DNA of 64,000 nucleotides from Streptomyces sp. WAC 01529 (GTDB taxonomy: Bacteria > Actinomycetota > Actinomycetes > Streptomycetales > Streptomycetaceae): NCBI RefSeq assembly GCF_003945545.1, contig NZ_CP029617.1, forward strand, positions 7,343,001-7,407,000. The letters run 5' to 3'. The translations under genes were made by a program, and so were the position numbers. The stretch's first letter is position 1. Each line of letters begins with the position of its first letter. Positions 51,726 to 60,874 of this stretch are shown here, one piece after another. The notes under the pieces were generated by a model. That model searched no databases and had not been told where the DNA came from. It saw only the letters and a list, made by a program, of their open reading frames with translations.

Positions 51726-52712
51726 TCACCCCCACCCCGCGAGGGCCCGGCCCCGCCACACCCCCGGGTCCCCCCACGCCCCGCGCAGCGCCCGCGCCTT
51801 GGTGAGCCACAGGGAGAGGTCGAACTCCGCGGTATACCCGATCGCCCCGTGGAGCTGGAGCGCGGCGCGGGACGCCCCGTATGCCGCCTCGGCCGCCGTC
51901 ACCTTGGCGGCGGCGATGTCCCCCGGCGCCATGGTCAGCGCGGCGCCGAGCACCAGGGGCCGGGCGAACTCCAGCCGGATCAGGACGTCTGCCAGCCGGT
52001 GCTTGACGGCCTGGAACGACCCGATCGGTGTCCCGAACTGGCGGCGCTGCTTCACGTACGCCACCGTCCTGTCGAGCAGTGCCAGCCCGACGCCGAGCGC
52101 CTGCGCGGCCGTGGCGAGCGCCGCCCAGTCCGTCGCGTGCCGTGCCGCGGCGGCCACGGCGGGGCCGGTGGCGAGCAGTTCACCGCCGGGCAGCGGCGCG
52201 GCCAGCCGCCGAGCGGGGTCGAGGGACCGGCGCACGCGCGCGTGCCCGGGTGCGAGCCGCAGCTCACCGTCGGCCACGGCGAAGACCAGGCCCGCCTCCT
52301 CCGCGTCGAGCGCGTACGGCCCCCCTTCGGGCAGCGTCAGCGTCGCGCACGCCGCCCCCGAGGCGAGCGAAGGCAGGAACCGCTTGGCCGGTTCCGGCTC
52401 GCCCAGCTCCGCCAGGCGCGCGAGCAGCGCTTCGGCCGCCACCGTCTCCACGGCAGGACCCGGCACCGCGTGCCGACCCAACTCCACGAAGGCGACAGCC
52501 GTTTCGACGGGCAGCGGGCCAAGTCCCTCGTACGCCCGCGGCACCGGCAGCGCGAACACCCCCGCGTCCGCGAGCCGCGCCCATACCGCGCGCCCCGGCC
52601 CGTGGTCGCCCTCGCCCCACGCGCGCGTGGCCGTCACCGTGTCCGCCGCACCCAGCATCGCGTCGAGCGAGCGTGCGAAATCGCGCTGCTCGTCGTCGAG
52701 GAGAAACCTCAT
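51726..52712 (-). CDS. Acyl-CoA dehydrogenase, short FadE32/33-like partner
   Basis: 328 aa, shorter than the usual 380, as is typical of one subunit of the heteromeric steroid FadE enzymes. C-terminal acyl-CoA dehydrogenase signatures VKQRRQFGTPIGSFQAVKHRLADVLI and QLHGAIGYTAEFDLSLWL are present; the usual catalytic Glu segment is not evident, so it may be the non-catalytic or differently placed partner. ATG at 52712 overlaps the upstream stop (TGATG). Together with the FadE30-like protein it should act in C/D-ring degradation. Confidence 0.82.
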   Translation of the reverse strand: MRFLLDDEQRDFARSLDAMLGAADTVTATRAWGEGDHGPGRAVWARLADAGVFALPVPRAYEGLGPLPVETAVAFVELGRHAVPGPAVETVAAEALLARLAELGEPEPAKRFLPSLASGAACATLTLPEGGPYALDAEEAGLVFAVADGELRLAPGHARVRRSLDPARRLAAPLPGGELLATGPAVAAAARHATDWAALATAAQALGVGLALLDRTVAYVKQRRQFGTPIGSFQAVKHRLADVLIRLEFARPLVLGAALTMAPGDIAAAKVTAAEAAYGASRAALQLHGAIGYTAEFDLSLWLTKARALRGAWGDPGVWRGRALAGWG

Positions 52713-53890
52713 CAGCGGCGTCCCTTCGGCAGTCCGAGCAGCCGCTCGGCGATGATGTCGCGCTGGATCTCGTTGGTCCCGGCGTAGATGGGCCCGGCGA
52801 GCGAGAAGACGTACCTCTCCATCCAGTCCTGCCCGGCCGCCGTGCCGTCGGCCAGCTCGCCCTCGGCGCCCAGCAGATCCAGCGCCGTCTCGTGCAGCGC
52901 GATGTCGTACTCCGACCAGAAGACCTTGTTGAGGCTGGACTCGGCGCCGAGCGTCTCCCCGGCCGCGGAGCGCGACGCGCAGGCCCAGGTGAACAACTCA
53001 TAGGCGCGCGCCCCGATGACGGCGTCGGCCACCCGGTCGCGCAGCGCGGTGTCCGCCGGGTCCCCCCGCGCCCGCCACCGCCGCGCGAGACGGTCGGCGG
53101 CGGCGAGGAAGCGGCCGGGGGAGCGCAGCGTCAGACCGCGTTCGTCGCCCGTGGCCGCCATGGCGATACGCCAGCCCTGGCCCGGCTCGCCGATCACGTC
53201 CTCGTCGGGCACGAAGACGTCGTCGAGGAAGAGTTCGGCGAAGGCGGGCTTGCCGTCCAGGCGGCCTATGGGGCGGACCGTCACCCCGTCCGCGTCGAGC
53301 GGGAACATCAGATACGTGAGCCCCCGGTGCGGCTTGCCCGCGGCGCCCGCACCGGTGTCGCACGGCTCGCTGCGGAAGAGCCCGAACGCGCGGTCGGCGA
53401 ACGCGGCCCGCGACGACCACGTCTTCTGCCCGCTCAGCAGCCAACCGCCGTCCGTGCGGCGGGCGGTGGAGCGCAGCGACGCCAGATCGGAGCCCGACTC
53501 CGGCTCCGACCAGGCCTGTGCCCAGATCACCTCGCCGGTCGCCATGGAGGGCAGCACCCGCGCGCGCTGTGCGGCGGTGCCGAAGTCGAAGAGCGTCGGC
53601 GCGAGCAGGCTGATGCCGTTCTGCGAGACCCGGCCCGGGGCGCCCGCCGTGTAGTACTCCTCCTCGAACACCAGCCACTTCACGGTGTCGACGCCCCGAC
53701 CGCCGTACTCCTCGGGCCAGGACACCACCGACCAGCGGTCGGCCGCCAGCTCGCGCTCCCACTCCCGGTGGGCCGCGAAACCCTCCTCGGTCTCCAGGGA
53801 GGGCAGCGGCGCGGCCGGTACGTGCGCCGCGAGCCAGTCACGCGCCCGCTGCCGGAACTCCCCTTCCTCGGCGGTGAAGTCGAGGTCCAT
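52712..53890 (-). CDS. Acyl-CoA dehydrogenase, FadE30-like
   Basis: 392 aa. Starts MDLDFTAEEGEFRQRARDWL; FAD-binding signatures WAQAWSEPESGSDLASL and GQKTWSSRAAFADR, and the C-terminal YAGTNEIQRDIIAERLLGL. In Mycobacterium tuberculosis FadE30 (Rv3560c) neighbours an SDR (Rv3559c) and KstR2; the same neighbours are here. FadE30 dehydrogenates the HIP-CoA side chain. ATG at 53890 has GGGAGG. The operator at 53926-53943 lies 36 bases upstream. Confidence 0.85.
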   Translation of the reverse strand: MDLDFTAEEGEFRQRARDWLAAHVPAAPLPSLETEEGFAAHREWERELAADRWSVVSWPEEYGGRGVDTVKWLVFEEEYYTAGAPGRVSQNGISLLAPTLFDFGTAAQRARVLPSMATGEVIWAQAWSEPESGSDLASLRSTARRTDGGWLLSGQKTWSSRAAFADRAFGLFRSEPCDTGAGAAGKPHRGLTYLMFPLDADGVTVRPIGRLDGKPAFAELFLDDVFVPDEDVIGEPGQGWRIAMAATGDERGLTLRSPGRFLAAADRLARRWRARGDPADTALRDRVADAVIGARAYELFTWACASRSAAGETLGAESSLNKVFWSEYDIALHETALDLLGAEGELADGTAAGQDWMERYVFSLAGPIYAGTNEIQRDIIAERLLGLPKGRR

Positions 53891-53925
53891 CAGCCCACCT
53901 CCCAGAGTTCTTCTCCCACACTTCC

Positions 53926-53943
53926 CTAACAAGTGTTTGGTAG
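53926..53943. promoter_or_regulatory. KstR2-type operator, fadE/ipdF divergent promoter
   Basis: CTAACAAGTGTTTGGTAG, 12 of 18 positions palindromic (CTANCAA-N4-TTGNTAG). It matches the site at 63404-63421 (read on the opposite strand) at 16 of 18 positions. Both lie in divergent promoter gaps of the same catabolic cluster. Confidence 0.75.
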
Positions 53944-54064
53944 GTTACCGTGTGGGCAGTCAAAGAGTCGAGGGTCAGTAGCCGTCAGGCCGGAAGTTCA
54001 GAAGCCAGAAGCCGAAAACCGAAAGCCATAAGTCGGAACGCAGCACCGAGCCGGAGGGCCGCCC

Positions 54065-54883
54065 ATGGACGCACCCGTTTGCCCGCCGGGACACGACCTG
54101 CTCGCGGGGCGCACCGCCGTGATCACGGCGGCGGCCGGAGCGGGCATCGGTGGCGCCACCGCGCGCCGCTTCCTGGAGGAGGGTGCGCGCATCGTCATAG
54201 GTGACGCCCACTCCCGCCGCACCAAGGAGGCGGTGACCGCGCTCGCCGAGGAGTTCGGGGCGGACCGGATCGACGGCGTCCCGTGTGACGTGACCGTCGA
54301 GGCGCAGGTCCAGGACCTGTTCGAGCTGGCGGAGCAGCGCCACGGCCGTCTGGACATCGTGGTGAACAACGCGGGCCTCGGCGGGACGGCCCCGCTCGCC
54401 GAGATGACCGACGAACAGTGGGGCAAGGTCATCGACGTGACGCTGAACGGCACGTTCCGGTGCACGCGCGCCGCCCTGCGCCGCATGCGGGCGGACCCTC
54501 CCGGCGGTGGCGTCGACCGGGGCGGTGACGGCGTCGACGGCGGGGTGATCGTGAACAACGCCTCGGTGCTCGGCTGGCGCGCGCAGGAGGGCCAGGCGCA
54601 CTACGCCGCCGCGAAGGCCGGAGTCATGGCCCTCACCCGCTGCGCGGCAATCGAGGCGGCCCCCCACGGCATCCGGGTCAACGCGGTGGCGCCGAGCCTC
54701 GCCGTCCACCCCCACCTCGCGAAGGTCACCTCACCCGAGCTGCTCGAACAGCTCACCGCCCGCGAGGCCTTCGGGCGGTACGCGCAGCCGTGGGAGATAG
54801 CCAACGTGATCGTCTTCCTGGCCAGCGGCTACTCCTCGTACATGACGGGCGAGACGGTCTCGGTCAGCAGCCAGCACGCCTAG
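54065..54883 (+). CDS. SDR oxidoreductase, IpdF-like
   Basis: 272 aa. NAD(P) motif ITAAAGAGIGGATARRFLEEGA, NNAGLGG, and an active site with Ser in NNASVLGW and Tyr/Lys in AHYAAAKAGV. The glycine loop is slightly unusual (AAGAGIGG). Order SDR-KstR2-FadA6 matches Rv3559c-Rv3557c-Rv3556c of M. tuberculosis, so it likely oxidises the 5-hydroxy acyl-CoA made in HIP beta-oxidation. An in-frame Gly/Asp insertion (PPGGGVDRGGDGVDGG) widens one loop. ATG follows GGAGGG. Confidence 0.84.
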   Translation: MDAPVCPPGHDLLAGRTAVITAAAGAGIGGATARRFLEEGARIVIGDAHSRRTKEAVTALAEEFGADRIDGVPCDVTVEAQVQDLFELAEQRHGRLDIVVNNAGLGGTAPLAEMTDEQWGKVIDVTLNGTFRCTRAALRRMRADPPGGGVDRGGDGVDGGVIVNNASVLGWRAQEGQAHYAAAKAGVMALTRCAAIEAAPHGIRVNAVAPSLAVHPHLAKVTSPELLEQLTAREAFGRYAQPWEIANVIVFLASGYSSYMTGETVSVSSQHA

Positions 54884-54898
54884 GCGGAGAATGACCGT

Positions 54899-55591
54899 GT
54901 GTCGAAACCGAACCAGAGCGCCAGCGAACCGAACCAGCGCACCAACGAACCGAACCAGCGCACCGGCGCACCGAAGCAGACCGCCGGCAAGAAGAAGCCG
55001 CAGGTGAGTCCCTCGCCCGAGCGCCGACGCGAACTCCTCGGCATCGCCGCCGACGTCTTCGCCGAGCAGGGTTACAACGCCACCACGGTCCGCAAGATCG
55101 CCGACGCCGCCGGCATGCTCGCCGGCAGCCTCTACTACCACTTCGATTCCAAGGAGTCGATGCTCGAAGAGATCCTCCGCACCTTCCTCACCGAGCTGTG
55201 GGACGGGTACGACTCCGTGCTCCAGGCCCAGCTCGGCCCTCGCGAGACGCTTGAAGCGCTCGTCACCGAGTCCTTCCGGGAGATCGACCGGCACCGCGCC
55301 GCCGTCGCGATCTACCAGAAGGAGTCCAGGCACCTCGTCGCCCAGAAGCGCTTCCAGTACCTGTCCGACTCGCAGCAGCGCTTCGAGAAGGCCTGGCTGA
55401 CGACGCTGGAGCGAGGCGTCGCGGAAGGCGTCTTCCGCGACGACCTGGACATCCGGCTCGCCTACCGCTTCGTGCGCGACACGGTCTGGGTCGCCGCGTC
55501 CTGGTACCGCCCCGGCGGCGGCCACAGCCCCGAGGAGATCGCCCGCCAGTACCTGTCGATGGTCCTGGACGGCATCTCCGTACGCACGTAG
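54899..55591 (+). CDS. kstR2: TetR-family repressor, KstR2-like
   Basis: 230 aa from GTG 54899. HTH AADVFAEQGYNATTVRKIADAAGMLAGSLYYHFDSKESMLEEIL. The first 35 residues are a low-complexity extension with EPNQRT repeats, absent from the about 200-aa mycobacterial protein. KstR2 represses C/D-ring genes and is released by HIP-CoA. Placement between the SDR and thiolase genes is as in Mycobacterium, and the cluster shares an 18-bp operator, supporting the call. Confidence 0.84.
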   Translation: MSKPNQSASEPNQRTNEPNQRTGAPKQTAGKKKPQVSPSPERRRELLGIAADVFAEQGYNATTVRKIADAAGMLAGSLYYHFDSKESMLEEILRTFLTELWDGYDSVLQAQLGPRETLEALVTESFREIDRHRAAVAIYQKESRHLVAQKRFQYLSDSQQRFEKAWLTTLERGVAEGVFRDDLDIRLAYRFVRDTVWVAASWYRPGGGHSPEEIARQYLSMVLDGISVRT

Positions 55592-55637
55592 AGCGGCGCG
55601 CCGTCCCACGGCGTCCACGACCGAGGAGTACGCAGTC

Positions 55638-56795
55638 ATGGCCGAGGCCTACATCGTCGAAGCGGTCCGCACCCCCGTCGGCAGGCGCCAGGGAGGGCTC
55701 TCCCGGGTCCACCCCGCCGATCTCGGCGCCCACGTCCTCAAGGCCCTCGTCGCGCGCACCGGCATCGACCCCGCCGCCGTGGAGGACGTCGTCTTCGGCT
55801 GCCTGGACACGGTCGGGCCGCAGGCCGGGGACATCGCCCGCACCAGCTGGCTCGCCGCCGGACTGCCCGAAGAGGTCCCCGGCGTGACGATCGACCGGCA
55901 GTGCGGATCGTCCCAGCAGGCCATGCACTTCGCGGCGCAGGGCGTCCTGTCCGGTACCCAGGACCTCGTCGTCGCGGGCGGCACGCAGAACATGTCGATG
56001 ATCCCCATCGCCTTCGCCTCCCGGCAGGCCGCCGCACCGCTCGGCCTCACCGAGGGCCCGTACGCGGGCAGCGAGGGCTGGCGCGCCCGGTACGGCGACC
56101 GGCCCGTGAACCAGTTCCACGGCGCGCAGCTGATCGCCGCCAAGTGGGGCATATCCCGCCGCGACATGGAGGAGTTCGCCCTCCGCTCCCACCTGCGGGC
56201 GGTCCGCGCCATCGACGAGGGCCGCTTCGACCGCGAACTCGTCGCGTACGGCGACGTGACCACCGACGAAGGCCCGCGCCGCGACACGACCCTGGAGAAG
56301 GTGGCGGGCCTCAGACCCGTCCTGGAGGACGGCACGATCACCGCCGCCTGCTCCTCACAGGTCTCGGACGGCGCCGCCGCACTGCTCATCGCGAGCGAAC
56401 GCGCCGTGCGGGAACACGGGTTGACGCCCCGCGCGCGTGTCCACCACCTTGCCGTGCGCGGCGAGGACCCCATCCGGATGCTCTCCGCGCCGATCCCCGC
56501 CACCGCGCACGCGCTCAAGAAGACCGGCATGACCATCGGCGACATCGACCTCGTCGAGATCAACGAAGCGTTCGCGCCGGTCGTCCTGGCCTGGCTGAAG
56601 GAGACCGGCGCGGACCCGGAGAAGGTCAACGTCAACGGCGGTGCGATCGCCCTCGGCCACCCCCTCGGCGCGACCGGCGTGAAACTGATGACGACCCTCC
56701 TGCACGAACTGGAGCGCACAGGCGGCCGGTTCGGGCTCCAGACGATGTGCGAGGGCGGCGGCCAGGCCAACGTGACGATCATCGAACGCCTCTGA
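55638..56795 (+). CDS. fadA6: Steroid beta-oxidation thiolase, FadA6-like
   Basis: 385 aa. Thiolase residues: Cys in DRQCGSSQQAMHFAAQG near residue 90, His in NGGAIALGHPLGATG and the second Cys in TMCEGGGQANVTIIE. Third gene after SDR and KstR2, 46 bases after the latter, the same order as Rv3556c. It would cleave the beta-keto CoA formed from HIP. ATG at 55638 follows GAGGAG. Confidence 0.87.
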   Translation: MAEAYIVEAVRTPVGRRQGGLSRVHPADLGAHVLKALVARTGIDPAAVEDVVFGCLDTVGPQAGDIARTSWLAAGLPEEVPGVTIDRQCGSSQQAMHFAAQGVLSGTQDLVVAGGTQNMSMIPIAFASRQAAAPLGLTEGPYAGSEGWRARYGDRPVNQFHGAQLIAAKWGISRRDMEEFALRSHLRAVRAIDEGRFDRELVAYGDVTTDEGPRRDTTLEKVAGLRPVLEDGTITAACSSQVSDGAAALLIASERAVREHGLTPRARVHHLAVRGEDPIRMLSAPIPATAHALKKTGMTIGDIDLVEINEAFAPVVLAWLKETGADPEKVNVNGGAIALGHPLGATGVKLMTTLLHELERTGGRFGLQTMCEGGGQANVTIIERL

Positions 56796-56955
56796 CCGCC
56801 CCTTCGTACGCCCCCGGGAGCCCCAGCCGCGCACAGGAAACGGACTCCCCCTCACCCCTTGTGGGAGTACCTGCGCCGACCGCGCTCCACAGCGGCCCCG
56901 ACCCGGCTAGTCTCGACTTCTGTACGTCGATTGAGCGACCCCGGGAGGTAGCGCG

Positions 56956-59601
56956 ATGACGCATGGACGGCCCGGAGGAGCCGCCGTGGCCCCACTCTGG
57001 GAGCGCGACGTCGAACTCGCCGCGGTGACCCAGGCCGTCGAGGAGCTGTGCGCGGACTCGACGAGCGGGGGAGGCCTGCTCGCCTTCAGCGGAGAGGCCG
57101 GCATCGGCAAGACCGCGCTGCTCGCCGAAGTGCGCCGCATCGCCGAGGCCCACGGCGCCACGGTCTGGTCGGCACGCGGCGGCGAGGCGGTCACCTCCGT
57201 CCCCTTCAACGTCGTACGCCAGCTCCTCCAGCCCGAACTGGTCTCCTTCTCACCCGACGAGGCACGCGAATACCTCGGCGACTGGTACGAGATCGCGGGC
57301 CCGGCCCTCGGCGTGGTCGAGCCCGGCGGACGCCAGGCGGACCCGAAAGCCGTCTGCGAAGGCCTCGTCGAAGCGGTCTCCCGCCTTGCCCAGCTGAAAT
57401 GGCCGCTCGCCCTGCTCATCGACGACGCGCACTGGGCCGACCAGGAGACGCTGCACTGGCTCGCCGCGTTCGCCCAGCGGCTGGCCGAACTGCCCGTGCT
57501 CGTCGTGATCGCACACCGGCCCGGCGAGGCCAAGGACGGCGGCGCACGCCACCTGGCAGAGGTCACCGCCACCGCCCGCACCTTCAGCACCCTGCGCGCC
57601 CTCACCCCGGACGCCGCCGCGGGCCTCACCCGCGCCACGCTCGGCGAGCACGCCGACGCCCCCTTCTGCCGCGAGGTGTGGGCGGTCACCGGCGGCAATC
57701 CGTACGAGTCGGTCGAACTCCTCGCCAAGGTCCAGGACAGCGAACTGGAACCGGTCGAGAGCTCGGCGGACGCGCTGCGCGCCCTCAACCGCACGGCCAA
57801 GGGCCACGGACTCATCGCCCGCCTCGAAGACCTCGGCACCGATGTCACCCGCTTCGCCTGGGCGGCCGCCATCCTCGGCACCGCCATCTCCCTCGACACG
57901 GTCACCCGGCTCGCCGGAATGTCCCGCGCCACCGCCGAGGCGTGCGCGGAACGCCTGTGCACCGCGCGCATCCTGATCCGCGACGCGGAGGGCCTGGAGT
58001 TCGTCCACCCGCAGATCGCCAGCACGGTCTACCGCTCCATCCCCGGGGCGACCCGCACCGCCCTGCACGGCGTGGCCGCCGCGGTCGTCACCCACGACGG
58101 CCGGAGCCCCGCGGCCGCCTCCCGGCACCTCCTCGAGGTCCATCCGGAGGACGACCCCGAAGTGGTCGAGCAGCTGCGCCGGGCCGCCGCCGAACACCTC
58201 GCGGTCGGCGCGCCCGAAGCGGCCCGCCGCTGTCTGGAGCGGGCACTGAAGGAACCACCGCTGCCCGAGATCCACGCGCGCGTGCTCTACGAACTGGGCT
58301 GCGCCACGCTGCTCACCTTGCCCGCCACCACCATCAGGCATCTGCGCGAAGCGCTCTCCATGCGCGGCCTCGACCAGGAACTGCGGGTCGACGCGGTCTG
58401 CCGCCTCTCCCAGGCCCTCGTCCACAACGACCAACTGGAAGAGGGCCTGCGCGCCATCGACGAGGAGGTGGAGCGCCTCGACGAAGGACCCGCCCGGCTG
58501 CGCCTGCAAGCCGTCCACTACATGTGGGAGGGCATCCACGCGGGCGAGGAGGACTCGCCGGGACGGTCACGGCGGCTCGCCGCGCTCGCCGGTCCGCTCA
58601 GCGGCCGCGACAACTCCGAACGCGCCCTGCTGATCCTGCGCGCCTTCGACGCCATGACCCGCGGCGAGAACGCGGAGCTGGTCGTCGAGCTGTGCGACCG
58701 CGCCCTCGTCAACGGCCGCCTCGCGCCCGGCCTCGGCTGGACCGACACGGAATGGAGCTTCGAACTCCGGCTGATGCTCGGCGGTTCGTACGCCTTCGCG
58801 GACCGGCTCGACCGCGCCGAGAGCCTGTTCACCGAGGCCGTGCGCGCGTACGAGACAGCGGGCTGGAGCGGCGGGCATCTCGCCCTCTCGCACGCCTTCC
58901 TCGGCTATGTGTACCGCAGGCGCGGGCGGCTGATCGACGCCGAGAGCTCCCTGCGCGAGAGCCTGCGCCTCGCCGACCGCGTCGGCCAGGGGCTGCCCAT
59001 GCACTGGGAGGCCGCCAGCATGCTCGTCGACACGCTGCTGGCGCGCGGGCACATCGACGAGGCGGGCGCGATCGCCGACCGCTACGGCTTCGCGCCGCCC
59101 TCCGCCTCCACGATCTACGTGCCCGACGCCCCCTGCGTACGCGGCAGGCTGCTGCTCGCCCTCGGGCGCACGAGCGAGGGCCTCGCCGAACTGGAATCGA
59201 CGGCGAAGGCGCTGACCGCGCGCGGCCAGTACAACACCGTGCTCGCGCCGTGGGCCTACGACCTCGCCCGCGCCCTGGCCCACGAGGATCCCAGGCGGGC
59301 CGCCCACCTCGTCTCCGACGCCCGTATGCAGGCCGAGCGGTTCGGCACGGACACCGCGATCGGCGAGGCGCTGCGGTGTGCCGCCGCCCTGGAGAGCGGG
59401 GCGCGATCCATCGCCCTCTACCGTCAGGCCGCCACCTATCTGGAGGCCTCGCCCTGCGCGTACGAGCACGCGGTGGCCCGGGTGGAGTACGGGATCGCCG
59501 CCGGTTCCGCGCCGGATCTGGAGCGGGGGCTTGCGTTGGCGCGGAGCTGTGGGGCGGATGGGCTTGTCGCGCAGGCGCGGTTGGCCCTGGGGCGGGGGTG
59601 A
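56956..59601 (+). CDS. LAL-type ATPase/TPR protein lacking the LuxR HTH
   Basis: 881 aa. N-terminal Walker A GEAGIGKTALL and Walker B ALLIDDAHWAD; TPR-like helices fill the rest, ending DGLVAQARLALGRG. In LAL regulators this is just where a LuxR HTH follows; here a TGA ends the frame and no HTH is found in any frame to 59790. It is thus a truncated regulator or a non-DNA-binding signalling ATPase. Located inside the steroid cluster, between fadA6 and ipdC. ATG at 56956 follows GGGAGG. Confidence 0.88.
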   Translation: MTHGRPGGAAVAPLWERDVELAAVTQAVEELCADSTSGGGLLAFSGEAGIGKTALLAEVRRIAEAHGATVWSARGGEAVTSVPFNVVRQLLQPELVSFSPDEAREYLGDWYEIAGPALGVVEPGGRQADPKAVCEGLVEAVSRLAQLKWPLALLIDDAHWADQETLHWLAAFAQRLAELPVLVVIAHRPGEAKDGGARHLAEVTATARTFSTLRALTPDAAAGLTRATLGEHADAPFCREVWAVTGGNPYESVELLAKVQDSELEPVESSADALRALNRTAKGHGLIARLEDLGTDVTRFAWAAAILGTAISLDTVTRLAGMSRATAEACAERLCTARILIRDAEGLEFVHPQIASTVYRSIPGATRTALHGVAAAVVTHDGRSPAAASRHLLEVHPEDDPEVVEQLRRAAAEHLAVGAPEAARRCLERALKEPPLPEIHARVLYELGCATLLTLPATTIRHLREALSMRGLDQELRVDAVCRLSQALVHNDQLEEGLRAIDEEVERLDEGPARLRLQAVHYMWEGIHAGEEDSPGRSRRLAALAGPLSGRDNSERALLILRAFDAMTRGENAELVVELCDRALVNGRLAPGLGWTDTEWSFELRLMLGGSYAFADRLDRAESLFTEAVRAYETAGWSGGHLALSHAFLGYVYRRRGRLIDAESSLRESLRLADRVGQGLPMHWEAASMLVDTLLARGHIDEAGAIADRYGFAPPSASTIYVPDAPCVRGRLLLALGRTSEGLAELESTAKALTARGQYNTVLAPWAYDLARALAHEDPRRAAHLVSDARMQAERFGTDTAIGEALRCAAALESGARSIALYRQAATYLEASPCAYEHAVARVEYGIAAGSAPDLERGLALARSCGADGLVAQARLALGRG

Positions 59602-59651
59602 AGGCGCCTTCGGTTGGGCCCGCCGGTCCGCCGGGCGGTGCCGATGCTGAC

Positions 59652-59702
59652 GCCTCGGGGCTCTGCCCCGGACCCCGGTCCTCAATCGCCGGACGGGCTG
59701 AA
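59652..59702. repeat. Dispersed Streptomyces-type intergenic repeat
   Basis: The segment with the hairpin CGGGGCTCTGCCCCG (59656-59670), followed by GACCCCGGTCCTCAATCGCC and GGACGGGCTG, resembles a repeat that I recall between many Streptomyces genes. It fills the 190-base gap between the LAL-type gene and ipdC. It may serve as a terminator; its copy number here cannot be seen. Confidence 0.5.
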
Positions 59703-59791
59703 TCCAGGCCCCCTGGGCCTAGCCGTGCACGTCGCCCGGGCCCGGGCTTCGGCCCACGGGCCTGAGCTTTAGCCCTCCCCGGACCTCGTCC

Positions 59792-60874
59792 TCAGCCCCC
59801 GTCCCAGCCCAGCCGTCTCAACCTGCCCATCACCTCCCCCGCCTCCACCATCACCCGCTCCACCAGCTCCGCGCACGACGGGAGGTCGTCGATCAGGGCC
59901 GTCACCTGGCCCGCGGCCATCACGCCCGCCTCCGGGCGGCCGTCCACCATCGCCGATCTGAGCAGCATCGGGGTGTTCGCCGCGAGGAGGAGCTGGCTCC
60001 ACGTCAGGTCCTTGCCGTGCTTCATCGCCAGGCCGTCCCGTGCCATCCGCACCCAGCCAAGCCCGGAGACCTTCCGGAACGCCGCCGCGTGCCGCACCGC
60101 CCGGGCCGACGAAGCGATCCGGCCCGACCGCTCCAGGGCGGCGACCAGCTCCGTGCGCAGCATCCGGTGCGGCAGGCCGTCCACGCGCGTGGTGACCGTG
60201 ATGTCCTTGACCGTGGCTGCCAGATAGCGCGCTTTGACCGCGTCCGGCACCGGTGAGTCCGACGTGAGCAGGAAGCGTGTACCCATGGCCACGCCCGCCG
60301 CGCCGTGGGCGAGCGCGGCGACCAGGCCGCGTCCGTCGTGGAACCCGCCCGCCGCGATGACGGGGATGTCCACCGCGTCGACGACCTGCGGCAGCAGTAC
60401 CGTCGTCGCCACTTCGCCCGTGTGGCCGCCGCCCTCGCCACCCTGCACGAGCACCGCGTCCGCGCCCCACGCGGCGACCTTCTCCGCGTGCCTTCGCGCG
60501 CCGACCGAGGGGATCACCACCACGCCCGCGTCCTTCAACTCGGCGATCAGCTCCCTCGACGGCGCGAGCGCGAAGGACGCGACCCGCACCCCCTCCTCGA
60601 CGATGATCCGGACGCGGTCCCGCGCGTCCATCGCGTCGGCCCGCAGATTGACCCCGAACGGCGCGTCCGTACGGGACTTGACCTCGCGCACGGCCGCCCG
60701 CAGCTGCGCGACCGTCATGGTTGCGGAGGCCAGGATGCCGAGCGCCCCCGCGCCCGCCGTGGCCGTCACCAGGCGGGGGCCCGCCACCCAGCCCATCCCG
60801 GTCTGCACGATCGGGTGCCGCACCCCGACCAGCTCGGTCAGCGGGGTCTCGATGACGGGCGGGCCCGCCGTCAC
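59792..60874 (-). CDS. ipdC: IpdC-like flavin-dependent reductase (nitronate monooxygenase family)
   Basis: 360 aa TIM-barrel flavoprotein. RHPIVQTGMGWVAGPRLV at the start, the FMN-phosphate region VLVQGGEGGGHTGE and IAAGGFHDGRGLVAALAHGAAGVAMGTRF. The order IpdC-IpdB-IpdA-EchA20 equals Rv3553-Rv3552-Rv3551-Rv3550, so the steroid C-ring role is favoured over nitronate oxidation. GTG at 60874 overlaps the IpdB stop as GTGA. Confidence 0.88.
   Translation of the reverse strand: MTAGPPVIETPLTELVGVRHPIVQTGMGWVAGPRLVTATAGAGALGILASATMTVAQLRAAVREVKSRTDAPFGVNLRADAMDARDRVRIIVEEGVRVASFALAPSRELIAELKDAGVVVIPSVGARRHAEKVAAWGADAVLVQGGEGGGHTGEVATTVLLPQVVDAVDIPVIAAGGFHDGRGLVAALAHGAAGVAMGTRFLLTSDSPVPDAVKARYLAATVKDITVTTRVDGLPHRMLRTELVAALERSGRIASSARAVRHAAAFRKVSGLGWVRMARDGLAMKHGKDLTWSQLLLAANTPMLLRSAMVDGRPEAGVMAAGQVTALIDDLPSCAELVERVMVEAGEVMGRLRRLGWDGG

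Noticed and set aside
59792..60874. Simple nitronate monooxygenase
   Set aside because: The order and overlaps with ipdB, ipdA and echA20 match the IpdC position; nitronate detoxification would not need this context.
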